A stretch of DNA of 64,000 nucleotides from Rhynchopus sp. YZ270_cl-10. Taxonomy: Eukaryota > Euglenozoa > Diplonemea > Diplonemida > Diplonemidae. Positions within the stretch are counted from its first letter, which is position 1, and each line of letters begins with the position of its first letter. Of this stretch, positions 20,934 through 31,976 are shown piece after piece. Where the stretch lies: NCBI GenBank assembly GCA_964035575.1, contig OZ037879.1, positions 62,001 to 126,000 of the forward strand. Reading direction: 5' to 3'. The notes beneath the pieces are model-generated. The model was not told the DNA's origin, searched no databases, and worked only from the letters and a program-made list of their open reading frames with translations. A program made the position numbers and the translations under genes.

Positions 20934-22338
20934 AAACAGAACAAAAACGGGGGTTTGTGCACGCACTGCACAGGAAAAAGAAGTAAGGTGAAATTCGTGC
21001 TTTTTGCAAAAGGCACGATAATACATAGAAGTTGAACATAACGGTACAACTACAGCAGAATCCACTGTACACCGGTGGAAGGCGGAAACTCGGTGCCGAT
21101 GACAACCACGCATGCAAAGTGCGCAAACTCCACAACAGCGTCCGCAAGCCACGTGAGTTCAAATGGCAGGTTCTGCAGAAGTTGCTGCCTCACCACGGAA
21201 ACAGTGTACACCCACACCACCAGGACCGCGTACAACACCCGAAGCTGTGTGTGGTGGGGTTTCGCAGAGTTTCAGAAAAAAAGGTAGCTTGTTGATGCAG
21301 GAACATCTGACTGACCCACATACGACCAGCCAACAGAAGATGAAAAAAACGTTCCATACCTGGTGCTGCACCTTCTTCCCGCCATTCGCGTACAGCTGTG
21401 TCGCCTCGAGCACTGGGAACGCCACAACTACAAGACGCCCTGCGTCGAAGAAGTGCGACACCCAGGGCTGGTACATGTCCCCGGCAAGCGATGTGTATAG
21501 CTGTGCAGCCACCTGGATGGAGACAATGGCGGCGACGGGTCGGTGTGACTGGCCAAACCACGTTGCGAGTATGAGTACGAAGGCGGTGTACTCGAGAACA
21601 CTGACGCAGGCGGACAAGACCTCGTGTACGCTTAGGGGTGTTGCATCGCCTGTCACGTTGAACGCCGACAGGGCGGCAGCGTGCAGGGCAAGCTCGCTGC
21701 ATTTGAACGCAACCGCAGCACCCATCACAACGTGCGTGCGGTGGACCTTCGTCTCCCGCCTACACGCCACCGCCCACGCCGCGAACAGCAACAGGTGTGC
21801 CCCAGCAAGCAGCAGCAGCACCGTGAGCAGTGGCCGCTCCCCCACCGCCACGTGCCCACCATCATACATCGCTATCATCACCGACACAGGCCCCACGCTT
21901 GGGCGCTCTGCGGTCCACCGTTCGCACACAACGATCCTGTAGTACCCCTCCCAGCTGGGGGTGAACGTTCCGGTCAGTGTGGTGGCGTTGAGGACGATCA
22001 ATGCGACGTCGCTTGTGTTGAAGGGTGCAATGGACTGGCAGAAGCCTGGCTCGACATCGGTGCGAAGGATTTCGTGACGTGTGGCGATGATACGGAAGCC
22101 GTCTTGGCTTGCGTTGTGCGCGAGGAAGTATGGGCGGGCCTCTGGGCTGTGCGGCCCTAGCACTGCCGTGATTGTGGCGTTGCGTGTTGCACCCACTGCG
22201 GCAAGGAAGTGCTGGTCTCCGGACGAACGAAACGTTGTTGACACACGAAACGACGCACACTGCATCAGCACTGCGGCAAGGAGGAGGCTGCGGAGAAGGG
22301 CCATTGTTTGCTTTATGGTATGATGGGAAACTGGTGTG
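20934..22338. repeat. Segmental duplication, copy 2
   Basis: Nearly identical to 18024-19420. The match ends upstream of the start codon, just past the shared CACACCAG leader. Confidence 0.9.
21050..22304 (-). pseudogene. Duplicate 7TM gene with a one-base frameshift
   Basis: Starts at the ATG at 22304 (MALLRSLLLAAVLMQCASF) and matches the first copy through the fifth membrane segment. One C is missing at about 21355 compared with copy 1 (GTTCCATACC against GTTCCCATACC). The frame then shifts and ends at 21159 in unrelated sequence. The original C-terminus, ending GTEFPPSTGVQWILL, survives out of frame at 21050-21238. A small insertion also distinguishes the copies near 21262. If real, the product lacks its last two membrane segments. 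Absence of other decay suggests a recent event or a sequencing error. Confidence 0.65.
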
Positions 22339-22827
22339 AAAAGGTGTACAAAGATTCATTTAAGAAGGAAATAAAATATGCCTTTTTTCCATTTTCAGTT
22401 TTCTCAGTCCATTTGAAGTTTTTGCTGTTTGTTTTCCCAACACGTCAAATCGTGAAAAATACCAATACCAAACGTTCGCCATAGAAACCTTGGAACAGGA
22501 GAGAAGCAGGCACAGCAAGAGATGGCCACGGTCCCCAGACACCCAAGCAATCCTGAGACATTTGGGGCAAAAGAAGAGATACCCAAAACCCCGACCCCAC
22601 CCAACCCCTCCCCCCAGGACAAGTGTCCCTAGTTCACAGAAGCAACACGTTCCCTGGAAACCCCAGACCGGGCATCCCATTGTCTATCCTAAACGACCCG
22701 CCCCCCGTTTTGTTTCGTTCTGAAATATCGACTCACAACATGCCGACGTAAAACACCGCAGCAGCACAGAGGCAATCCGTTCACAGCTTCTTGTCTCGAG
22801 GCTCGAGGTATGCGATGCGCACCACAT
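22339..22827. other. 3' flank of the TPR-like gene
   Basis: Probably 3' untranslated region and spacer. A 106-codon minus-strand frame (22360-22680) has no domain signal and is not called. Confidence 0.45.
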
Positions 22828-25644
22828 CTACGCCTGGTTTTTGTGCAGCATTTCTAGAAGGCGGTCATTACCACGTTGCTTGAGGGTGGCACTGTCCATT
22901 TCCGTGTTGCTAATGACAACACGCATGTCGCGGACGCCGTCTGCAAGCAGGTAGTACGCACACGGCGCATCGGGGCAGGTGGCGATGGCCTGGATGAAGC
23001 ACTCTGCCATGGGCGTTTCGGTGTCGAGCTCGTCTTCGACGAGGAAGACCTCACCGCCAAGGTCGCTTGCAAGGATCCCAAGGCGCACGAGAACTCTGTA
23101 CTTCATTGCGTCCCCAGGCGACAGTGCAAGGATCTGCTGGTACAGCGCCTCTTCGAACAACGTCTCGTCCCCAACGCTGATCCCATCCGCATGGTCCAAG
23201 CCCCCCGCCACGATGCGCCGCCGCACCTCCGTCGCCGCCTGCAGCAGCTGCGCAGCATCGTTGCTGGCGCACAGCGCAAGCAGTACCTCGTTGCCCTTCT
23301 CGCGCACCTCAGCCTCCTGCCACTTCTTGTCGCCGCCAGGCAGCTTCGTCGTCTTGACCCGCCCTGTCGTCAGGCTGTTCGCAACCTCGTCAAAGGCTGC
23401 GGGCATGCTCTCATCCAAGGAGATGATCTCGAGCGCAATCTTGCTCGTCTTCTTCTGTGCCAGCATGATGCCGTCCTCCAGGGACACCTTGTCCAGCTTG
23501 TTGGCCTTTGCATGTTCAAGCAGCAGAAGCAGCGCTGTGGCTTTGTCCTTGTCTCCAGATGTCTTGGAGCGGTACGCGTTCTGGCACAGGTGCAGCACAG
23601 AGACGGAGGAAGGAAGCATGTCCCCTGGCCACTGAATAAGCATAAGATCCTGCACGGACTCGATGGGCACGTCGAATGTGGGGGCAGCGTCCGTGGTTGC
23701 AGGTGCAGGCGCAGGTGTAGGTGCGGGCAAAGAGACAGGTGCAGGTACAGGATCGTAGTGACTCGTCTGCATGTCCAAAGGCTGCTGCAGATGTGGCTGC
23801 TTAAGATGTGTGGTGCTCATCACGTCTGCTTCGACAGTGGCAAGTTCGGGTGACCCTATGGCGTCGCCCAGTGGCGGCGGCATGTCGTCGTCGTATGTGG
23901 GGTTTGTGCTTGCGGAGTACAAAGTGGGGAAGGGCGGCATGGGCACCTGCACACCCGGAATGTGCCGGTCGGGTTGGTGGGGCACGGGTTGGGGTTGGAC
24001 GGCACGCTTCTTCCATTCGTCTGACTGCTGGAGCGCCGAATACTTGGTTTTCAGGTCTTTGGCTATGGTGTTGACCTTCTCCTGCAATACCTTGGCCACG
24101 AACCACTCATCACTTATTTTTATTTGTCTGTCTTCTGGAAGACATATCGCTAGGCGGTGGCGCGCTGCAGGGAGTTCGCTGTTCGCCAGGCACTCACTTT
24201 TCGTCTCCATCGCACGCACGTAAAGCTGGTGCGCGTGCTTTGCGTAGTACTCGTCGCCGTCCTGGTCTATGAGAACCGTCCCCCCAATGTCCTCTGCCAT
24301 GCGCCCCATCCACACGTAGGCACGGTATTTTGCGTAGCCGTCCACGTCTGGGTGCGCCAGCACACGGTGGTAGAGCGTGAGTTCGCTAACCTCTTTCTCC
24401 TTCTTAATAGAAATCGCGTCGTGCGTCTGTTCATGTGTCGACCGAGGGTCCAACACGTACCACATGTCACGGAACTCACGCTTCTGGGCCTTCGACGGCT
24501 TCCTCATGTTGCGCAGCACTGCGGCGACTTCGAGTAACTCCTCTACCGTTGCCTTGTCTCCAGTCTTGTCCAGGACAAGCTGCTCTGCTTTGTTCAATGC
24601 CGCGTTCATGGCTGTGCTGTCACCAATGTTGCCAAGCATGAGATGGGCAGCAACATTCGACGGGTCTGCCTTCAGCGCACGGTTGATGTCGTCCGCCTCA
24701 CCTTGATTCAGCTTCAGAGTGTCTCGCCCTGTAGTCTCGGGCCGCTGCAAGCAGATAAGATCCACCATGGCGGCAGACCACTGCCGTGGTGTTGCGCCGT
24801 TGTGTTCAAGGATGTCCTTGCACAGTGTTTCGAGCGTCGCAATGTCTTCTGTGAACTTGTTTGGGACCTTCATCTCGAAGAGCGACGCCTTCATGATGCA
24901 CAGGTCTGTCGCGGAGAGGAAGCGCGAGGGCGGCTCACGCACATCATTGCCGCTTGCGTGGTGCTGCGTCAGGGCCAGCATCACGACATGCAGGCCGTTC
25001 ACCTGCAACGTCGTTCTCTCGAACATAGCTGTCCCGTACTTTGAGTCTACACCAGGCTGGCCACGGATGCCGATCACCTGCCGCGCTGAGCGGTACGCGT
25101 CCATGCACACCGACATCTGTCCAACACGCCCCTTCGGCTTGCAGTGCACGACCTCCATTATGGTCAGCTTCTCGCTGGATATTTGTTTGCGAACATGCGC
25201 CTCAATGAGCTCCCCTAGGGTTTGTGTCGGCTCCACCGGAGCTCCGTTGTCGAAGCAGACATACTCAAGCAGCACACAGGAGCCGAAGCCGTCGGTCTGG
25301 GGCGCCAAGGGGTCGCTGAAGGTGAACTGGATAGTGATCTCCTCGGCCTTGGGAATGCCGCTGAGGTCCTCGCGGATGGTGTTCTGGAGCTGTGCGGGGA
25401 TGATGACCTGTGGTTGGGGCGACCTGTGTGTGCCGGTGAAGACGCAGAAGTGGAGACCGTCCTCCTTGAGAGTAAGGTTCTCTTGGCGGAAGTTGTCAGC
25501 GGGCACGCCGGTCTTCTGGATGAGGTAGGACGAGATCATGTCGTAGGACAGCTCAAAGGGCACCTTTGCGACCACGAGTGTTCCTGCACCGGATGCTTGC
25601 ACGTCGGTGCACACCTCAGGCGGCGGCATACCCTGCCGTTCCAT
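22828..25644 (-). CDS. Large protein with two TPR-like helical segments
   Basis: 938 residues from the ATG at 25644 (MERQGMPPPEV). The frame extends 27 codons further upstream but begins there with TTG in a low-complexity leader, so I choose the ATG. The N-terminal half is mixed alpha/beta with no family I know. Two matching helical segments, one mid-protein (YHRVLAHPDVDGYAKYRAY) and one near the C-terminus (YQQILALSPGDAMKYRVLV), share the layout of TPR-like repeats and are each followed by IGG or LGG plus an acidic stretch. A Pro/Ala-rich linker (PAPVSLPAPTPAPAPA) separates them. No signal peptide or membrane segment is seen, so it is probably cytosolic or nuclear. Function unknown. Confidence 0.85.
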   Translation of the reverse strand: MERQGMPPPEVCTDVQASGAGTLVVAKVPFELSYDMISSYLIQKTGVPADNFRQENLTLKEDGLHFCVFTGTHRSPQPQVIIPAQLQNTIREDLSGIPKAEEITIQFTFSDPLAPQTDGFGSCVLLEYVCFDNGAPVEPTQTLGELIEAHVRKQISSEKLTIMEVVHCKPKGRVGQMSVCMDAYRSARQVIGIRGQPGVDSKYGTAMFERTTLQVNGLHVVMLALTQHHASGNDVREPPSRFLSATDLCIMKASLFEMKVPNKFTEDIATLETLCKDILEHNGATPRQWSAAMVDLICLQRPETTGRDTLKLNQGEADDINRALKADPSNVAAHLMLGNIGDSTAMNAALNKAEQLVLDKTGDKATVEELLEVAAVLRNMRKPSKAQKREFRDMWYVLDPRSTHEQTHDAISIKKEKEVSELTLYHRVLAHPDVDGYAKYRAYVWMGRMAEDIGGTVLIDQDGDEYYAKHAHQLYVRAMETKSECLANSELPAARHRLAICLPEDRQIKISDEWFVAKVLQEKVNTIAKDLKTKYSALQQSDEWKKRAVQPQPVPHQPDRHIPGVQVPMPPFPTLYSASTNPTYDDDMPPPLGDAIGSPELATVEADVMSTTHLKQPHLQQPLDMQTSHYDPVPAPVSLPAPTPAPAPATTDAAPTFDVPIESVQDLMLIQWPGDMLPSSVSVLHLCQNAYRSKTSGDKDKATALLLLLEHAKANKLDKVSLEDGIMLAQKKTSKIALEIISLDESMPAAFDEVANSLTTGRVKTTKLPGGDKKWQEAEVREKGNEVLLALCASNDAAQLLQAATEVRRRIVAGGLDHADGISVGDETLFEEALYQQILALSPGDAMKYRVLVRLGILASDLGGEVFLVEDELDTETPMAECFIQAIATCPDAPCAYYLLADGVRDMRVVISNTEMDSATLKQRGNDRLLEMLHKNQA

Positions 25645-26248
25645 TGTGATACTGTGGGGTTGGGTTGTGCTGCTGGAGGATGTTTGGAATAATATGGGTG
25701 GGTAAAAGAAATTTGATAAATACAAAACTCGCTCGTGAGAGCCTGTGATGTAGGGTCCGGTTGGGGATCCTCTGCCCGTTTTGGATATTGTATCAAAAAA
25801 AGCGCAAATAAAAAATATTTTTGCAATCCTCTCAGTAGGCTCTGGAAAAAAAGTGAAGTTGATAGTGCAAACACAAAAATGAGACTGGTTTTAGAATTTT
25901 GTCTTTTTTCTTGAAACAAAGCCCTTTCACCCCGAGAGACAAACACTCCAACTGGAAGAAGAAGAAAAAAAACACTCATTAATTATCATCCACCCGAGAG
26001 ATTGGTCGGGAATTGGAATTGTGTATTTGTTTTGCATCTCTTCTATGGATGACCGGCTTCATGTGTTGAAAAAAACCCCAAAGCGAAGCCTTTTGTAGAC
26101 TGACCCATTAGCCCCGGAAAGCAGAAGTACCCTTACGGCTAACAACAAATAGTGTGAAAGTGTGAAAAATAAACTATCGATGCTTGCCTGCACCGTAGTG
26201 CGAACGGGGGCGGTGCACCCCGCTCCGCGGTCTGTGTGAGCTTGCAGG
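25645..26248. other. Intergenic spacer
   Basis: On the minus strand the bases just upstream of 25644 are C/A-rich and contain CTCCAG and CCACAG, possible acceptor sites. No gene is seen. Confidence 0.45.
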
Positions 26249-26575
26249 CTAGAGGTCGCGCTCCGTGTCGTCCATCTTGTAGCCCATTCGCAGCTTCTCC
26301 TCTTTGGTTCTTCCACACGCAGTGCACCGCGCTGGGTGGCCTGTGAACGAACACCGCCCCCCCTTGGTGGCGGCACAGAAGCGCTGTTCGTACGTCGCCA
26401 TGTCGTGCGACCCAGCACTGTGCTCCTCTTGTCTTGGCTGTGTGTGCTGTGTATGCTGTGTGTGTTGTGTGTGCTGTGTCGCATGCTTACTGTGCACAAC
26501 CTGCTCCATCTTCGGCACCGCACACACCACACCCACTAACAGCAGCACAACAGCAACAGAAAACAGCTTTGCCAT
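26249..26575 (-). CDS. Small secreted protein with TQH repeats and four Cys
   Basis: 108 residues. Residues 1-19 are a strong signal peptide (MAKLFSVAVVLLLVGVVCA). Residues 33-46 are TQH repeats, matched at DNA level by a TGTGTGCTG-type repeat. The C-terminal part has cysteines at 67, 75, 84 and 87 with a CTACG ending, so a small disulfide or metal-binding knot is possible. The His-rich tract could bind metal. On the minus strand a CT-rich tract ending in CCTAG lies about 25-60 bases upstream of the ATG. I know no family for it. Confidence 0.75.
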   Translation of the reverse strand: MAKLFSVAVVLLLVGVVCAVPKMEQVVHSKHATQHTQHTQHTQHTQPRQEEHSAGSHDMATYEQRFCAATKGGRCSFTGHPARCTACGRTKEEKLRMGYKMDDTERDL

Positions 26576-26982
26576 AGTGTGAGTGTAACGTCAGGTCTTG
26601 CTCTAGGTTGAAAGGGTGTAGGTAGAGAGAGAGAGGACGTCAGCGCGGCAAGATGGGGTAGGTGGGCAAATTTACGATGCTTTATTTTCCCTTTCTTTTA
26701 GTAAATATTTGCGCTGTCCCTCTCGTTGGTAACACCTTTTTTTTCCGTACTTTAAAAGTCTTATTTAAAAAAAAAAATGCAATCAAGAAAGACAAGCACA
26801 CAGGAATGGGGACTAAAGGAGAGTGGGATGAGGGGCAGCAATGAGCTCAGATGAGTGAGTATAAAAATGCGGTACAGTATGGGGGTGAAGTGGGAGGATG
26901 AAGGATGGAAGAGTGTGGAAGGGAAGAAAGAACCAGTTGTGGGGGGGTACATAATAAATGAGGCGAAAGTTGTTTTTCTTTT
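26576..26982. other. Spacer with CT-rich leader
   Basis: Holds the leader of the secreted protein (about 26600-26640). Nothing else is supported. Confidence 0.45.
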
Positions 26983-27772
26983 CAACTTACCTTCCTTCAC
27001 CCCCCCCTGTAAGGGTAACCGTAGGTGAAGTAAGGTATAGTATTGAAATCGATGTGGGGGGGGAGTAAAGGGTCAATATTACAAACCCGGATTTTGAGGA
27101 AAATTTTGGCCAAAAATGGGCCCCACGTATAAGCAACCGGGCTCATATTTCTCAAAATTTAAGTGGTCAAAAAATTGTCCAATTTTCGAGATTGACCCCA
27201 CCACTGCACGGGCAGAGCCCAAAAACGCAAATAAGGACCCTATTTAATTTGTTCTCTTGAAATGTGTAATTTCAAGTTTTCTAGAAAAAAATAACAACTG
27301 ATCCTACAAGGGTTGAAGGAAGGTGTGTGGAAAACAACAACAAAACAAGGAATTGCTAAGAAAAAGAACGAGGTGTGCTGTGGGAAACTCCGCGCGATTT
27401 TCGAAACCAACATAGCAGCCTGGCGCTTTGCTGGGTGGTGCTGATGCGCATGATGTGATCGACGACAGTTAGTCGTCTGTGTTCCTTGCGCAGTCCTCCT
27501 CCGGCGACGACGATGAGTGGGAGGCTGTGGACGACGACGACATGGAACACGCCGACCATCCATCGAGCAAATGGTGCTGGACGAAGAGGGGTCTGAGGAT
27601 GACAGCCCCGTTCTTGAACGTGTCAAATGCAGGCGTCCAAGTGGTTGTGGCAGCGTTTTCGCATACCTGCAGAAGAGCAGAGTGTAGATTATTTCTACAG
27701 GGCGGTGTTCAGTAGCGTGGGTCCCCCCATAACCACAGCACACCCCGTTTTTTTTCTGATAGCAATTACTTG
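26983..27772 (+). mobile_element. GGTGTGCTGTGG-family element, copy A
   Basis: The left part starts CAACTTACCTTCCTTCACC and forms a hairpin with GGTGAAGTAAGGTA. A middle part is homologous to the 14.9-16.6 kb satellite unit. The right part (27346-27772) has inverted ends CAAGGAATTGCTAAG / its complement and encloses an acidic frame, SSSGDDDEWEAVDDDD. Whether left and right parts move together is uncertain, but they are joined in three copies. Confidence 0.75.
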
Positions 27773-28052
27773 TTTTTTTTTTTTTTTTTTTTGTTGTTTT
27801 TTTCCCTACAATTAGTTTGGTTTGCGTCAAACGCACGTAAACGATTTAACTCGGGTAAGGAAGAATAGTTCGCTGAGGTTTCCATTTTGTATACTCCACG
27901 CTGCAGAGAGGTCTGTCATGCAGCCCACATTACCCACGGTAGCAAGACCAATGCAATACGAAGAGCACTTTGAAAGGAAGATTTTGTGCACCATACGGTA
28001 CAGTATTATGTGTTTTATCAGGGATTAGGGTGCAATAAAAATACAAAAAACA
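27773..28052. other. Spacer without a gene
   Basis: Starts with a T run; nothing else identified. Confidence 0.5.
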
Positions 28053-28726
28053 ATTATGGTGTGGCTGAAACCAGCAAATTTCACTGCTAAAGAACTGCTA
28101 ACAAACTGCTAAATAATACCCTTTTTTTAGGGGTGGTGTATAAAAACATTTTTTTACCTTGGTTTTTCCACTCCCCCTGTTGGCGTGCCTCCACTCTTGC
28201 ATACCCATGTGTGACCCCACCGTTGAACGCAATCGACTCGCTGAGTCAAAAGAACGCACAGAACGGGGCTGGAAAAAATCACGAAAAACGCGTACCGTGC
28301 GCCTGCGGCGCCCACAAAGTGAGTTTCCTGAGTATGCTGTGTATACTGTGTATACTGTGTATACTGTGTATACTGTGTATACTGTGTATACTGTGTATAC
28401 TGTGTATACTGTGTATACTGTGTATACTGTGTATACTGTGTATACTGTGTATACTGTGTATACTGTGTATACTGTGTATACTGCGGAAATTGACCAAAAA
28501 CGAGAACTTGTCCATTTCGGCGAATTGACCCCACCACTGGCCGGACGGATTCCGGAAATGCAAATGCCGGCGTTAAAAAGCTCACCAACGAAAAAAAAAT
28601 TTTTTTTCCCAACACCCGTGGGGAAAAATTTTTTTATACACCACCCCCCCAAAAATGCATGCTAACAAAGTGCTAACAAACTGCTAAATAATACCCTTTT
28701 TTTTGGGTTCAGCCACACCAAATTAT
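28053..28726. mobile_element. Nested inverted-repeat element with a microsatellite core
   Basis: Outer inverted ends include GGTGTGGCTGAAACC and its complement. Inside these lie direct repeats CTGCTAACAAACTGCTAAAT at about 28096 and 28671. Inside those is an inverted pair GGGGTGGTGTATAAAAA. The core holds TGTGACCCCACCGTTGA, GTGCGCCTGCGGCGC, the 9-base array and a conserved tail GGATTCCGGAAATGC. The same core occurs at 32.5 kb and, without an array, at about 50.05 kb. Confidence 0.7.
28332..28493 (-). repeat. (CAGTATACA)n microsatellite
   Basis: About 17 copies of a 9-base unit, read on the plus strand as TGTGTATAC. The unit is CAGTA plus TACA. Confidence 0.97.
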
Positions 28727-30569
28727 AAAACCTAAAAAAAACTTTTCTTTCCGAAACTTTAAAAACTGGTTTTTCGAAGAAAAAAATCAAAAAAATCAAA
28801 AAGAAAGAGAGAGAAATCTGTGGAAGAAAAAAAAATCCGACACTATCCATCAGTACAACGGGGGCCGATACGAAGCAGGTTTTCGTCGGTAGCAATCGTT
28901 CCTCAGATCAAAGGAATTCGGGGTCCCTTACCCATACGACAACGGGAATGCTGCGAAATGGCCATCAGTTACGCGCAGGCATTTTTAGCCGGATGAAACT
29001 CATTCGCACCCGTCTGCGAAAGCTGCTTGACGACGTCACTGTGCGCCAGCTCCTCACGATCTCCATGGAGCGGGCTTACGACGAGGCAAACGGTTTCCTG
29101 TGGAGAGCGTGAGGCGCTCTGTAAATGAGTAGGCAGAAGAAGGAACATGTGGCAGAAGAAGGAACACTTTTTCGCTGCGTTCGAGGAGTACGCGGAAGTG
29201 AGTAAAGCAGTTCAGCACTGCGCAAGGGGAAATTTAGTGATTCCGCCAACCCCACCACCAGAGAAACCCAGAAAACCCAATTTTTTTTCCCTGGAATTTG
29301 CATTTTCCACCCTAATACCCTGAGTGTTATGGAGCCAAAAATTATTTCAAAAAAAAAAAACCAATATTTTCAAACAACAACACAAGGTTTTTTTAAGGAT
29401 TTGGGTGGGGGAAGAGGTCACAACACCCATTGTTGTGTACCCTCACTGCACCTCGCCCTGCCAAGCCTTTTTCAAACATAAGTATTTACCCCCCCCCCCC
29501 CCCCCCCCTAGCCTAGGGAGCGCGGCGAGGCCCTTTTTTCTGTAACACTCAACAAAAAATCATGAAAAAGTGTAAAAAAAATATCCGAAAACACAAAACC
29601 ACCCCAGAAAACACATTTGTGGCACTATTTCTTACTTTTTGATGCCTTTTGGCACTTTCCCCCCCGATTTTTTGACACTTTTTGACACGTTTTCACCCAA
29701 TTTCCCCCTTTTCTGAGGGGATTTGATAACAGGGCGATTTATAAAGAAATTCAAAAATTTAAAATAGTCCAAAACAAGAGGAAAAGTGGGTTTTTCCAGT
29801 CAGATGTGTGCGCAGAGTGATTTCCGGGGGTTTTTGGGGCCAAAAGTCCAGTTTTTTCAATGTCTTCGCTGAAAATATTGAATTTTTTTTATACACAAAA
29901 ACCACATTTTAGCCGGGAGGGGCCAACCGTTACACAACCGTTACACACCTTCTATTTGGACCTCCGGGCACCAAAATCGACCAGAAAATGGTTGTAAATA
30001 CGATTTTTCAACCCCCATAAGGTATCTAAGATCAACCCCGGGGGTATTGGTGCCTTCTATGGACGTTTTGTGGGCGATTTTTGGGTTTTGGAGTGACGAA
30101 AAGGCCTAAAATACGAGGTAAAAACTGCCCCCTTTTCTGTCTCATCCACTGAAATACACGCTTGGGCCCCAATCTGGACGCCCAAAAGCTTCGAAACCCA
30201 CATATTTCCACTGCCGGACCTCACCGGAGGGGACGTGGGGTGGTTTTCGGCACCTTCGAAGAAAAACTGTGCTCCCGGATCCATTTTTTTGAAAGCGTTA
30301 CATTCCTAGAGGAAATCTTACTAAAATCTTACTATTTTCGAAGCCGTTTTTTCGAAAAAAAGTGATTTTTTTTCGAAAATAAACGCTCAGTTTTGGTTGT
30401 TTGGTGTTTCATTAGGCAGAATCGACGAATTTTAGGCCACTTTGGGACCAGGTAGACCCACCTTGGCGGGTTTTATGACTTTTTTTCAAAAAATTCTTGA
30501 AAAAACACGAGCGTTACAGAGGGTCCTTAAGGATTTCCTTAAGGGCTGTGCCCCCTACCCCCCCCCCTA
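28727..30569. other. AT-rich desert with a C run
   Basis: No gene is supported. A C run of about 22 bases is at 29487-29508. The text from 29.6 to 30.5 kb resembles eroded repeats of the same style as 10.2-11.1 kb. Confidence 0.5.
28948..29112 (+). pseudogene. Possible coding relic, 54 codons
   Basis: An ATG-led frame (MLRNGHQLRAGIFSRMKLIR) with balanced composition that stays open for about 40 codons upstream of the ATG. It is on the opposite strand from all supported genes and matches nothing I recognise. Confidence 0.2.
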
Positions 30570-31765
30570 GGGGATACGACTCCAGCCATTTTGGCTGGGA
30601 CCAAACGCACGGAAAATTCATTTGGCATTATCTGGCCATCTCCAAGGCAACTGCGGGTGAAAAACACCCTCAGAGTGGGTCACAGGGGGCCTGTGGGTCG
30701 AAAAACGACCCAGAAGCCACCCCAGAATACAAAAAAATGGAAAAAAATAGTGAAAAAACGGCTTTTTTCACGTTTTGGCCACTTTGGGCAAAATAGCGAT
30801 TTTTCGAGAAAAAAATCAAAAACCGGGATATTTTTTGACATCACAAAGCCTCCTTTGGCACAAATATACCCCAAAAGTGGCCTGTGAGTCCATTCCAACC
30901 TGTTTTGGACATATTTGACACTTTTGGAAGTGTTTTTTTGGTGTTTTTAGGTCAAAAAAATGCCCAAGACGTCCCCAAGACATCCCCAAGACACTTTGCA
31001 CACCCCCTGTTACGGTCATAATATTATTTTTTTCGTTTTTTTGCCTGAAACCCCCAAAATACCCCTCCCGGACCCCACATAGTCCCGAATATCCATCACA
31101 CACCCACTCAGAGTGAGTAGAAGCACCCCAAAAAAAATATTTTTTAAAGCCCTAAAATTGTGCTTCAGTTTCGGCAGCATCCATGTTGAAGTTGAAGGGC
31201 TTTAAAAAATATTTTTTTTGGGGTGCTTCTACTCACTCTGAGTGGGTGTGTGATGGATATTCGGGACTATGTGGGGTCCGGGAGGGGTATTTTGGGGGTT
31301 TCAGGCAAAAAAACGAAAAAAATATGACCGTAACAGGGGGTGTGCAAAGTGTCTTGGGGATGTCTTGGGGACGTCTTGGGCATTTTTTTGACCTAAAAAC
31401 ACCAAAAAAACACTTCCAAAAGTGTCAAATATGTCCAAAACAGGTTGGAATGGACTCACAGGCCACTTTTGGGGTATATTTGTGCCAAAGGAGGCTTTGT
31501 GATGTCAAAAAATATCCCGGTTTTTGATTTTTTTCTCGAAAAATCGCTATTTTGCCCAAAGTGGCCAAAACGTGAAAAAAGCCGTTTTTTCACTATTTTT
31601 TTCCATTTTTTTGTATTCTGGGGTGGCTTCTGGGTCGTTTTTCGACCCACAGGCCCCCTGTGACCCACTCTGAGGGTGTTTTTCACCCGCAGTTGCCTTG
31701 GAGATGACCAGATAATGCCAAATGAATTTTCCGTGCGCAAAAAATGGCTGGAGTCGTACCCCCTA
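30570..31765. repeat. Large palindrome, arms of about 575 bp, 42 bp spacer
   Basis: Left arm 30570-31153 and right arm 31196-31765 are near-perfect inverted copies, starting GGGGATACGACTCCAGCC on the left. The spacer is 31154-31195. The right arm lacks about 14 bases present in the left (GGCTGGGACCAAAC). Both outer edges abut C runs. A third copy of part of the arm lies at 40979-41399 and a diverged one at 63.37-64.0 kb. Confidence 0.95.
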
Positions 31766-31784
31766 CCCCCCCCCCCCCCCCCCT

Positions 31785-31976
31785 CAGTGATCTAAAATAC
31801 GTACTGCTACGTATTAATACGTATTCGTATTAATACGTATTAATACGTATACGTGGGGAGAATAAGCCACGTATTTACGTATTACGTATTAATACGTATT
31901 TTCGTAATAATACGTCACGTATTAATACATATTAATACGTATTAATACGTATTTTTCCACGTATTTTAGAACACTG
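31785..31976. mobile_element. TIR mini-element E4 with TACGTATTAA blocks
   Basis: The inverted ends are CAGTG-A/T-TCTAAAATACGT. The 192 bp is almost wholly made of TACGTATTAA units, themselves palindromic. It sits between two C runs, so a target duplication cannot be told apart from the run. CAGTG ends are typical of hAT elements. Confidence 0.7.

Noticed and set aside
24157-25692. Plus-strand frames of 109-269 codons within the TPR-like gene
   Set aside because: Antisense shadows of a 938-residue gene.
30591-31740. 98-114 codon frames in the palindrome arms
   Set aside because: Lys- and Phe-rich translations of A/T runs; they differ in frame between copies and show no conserved protein pattern.
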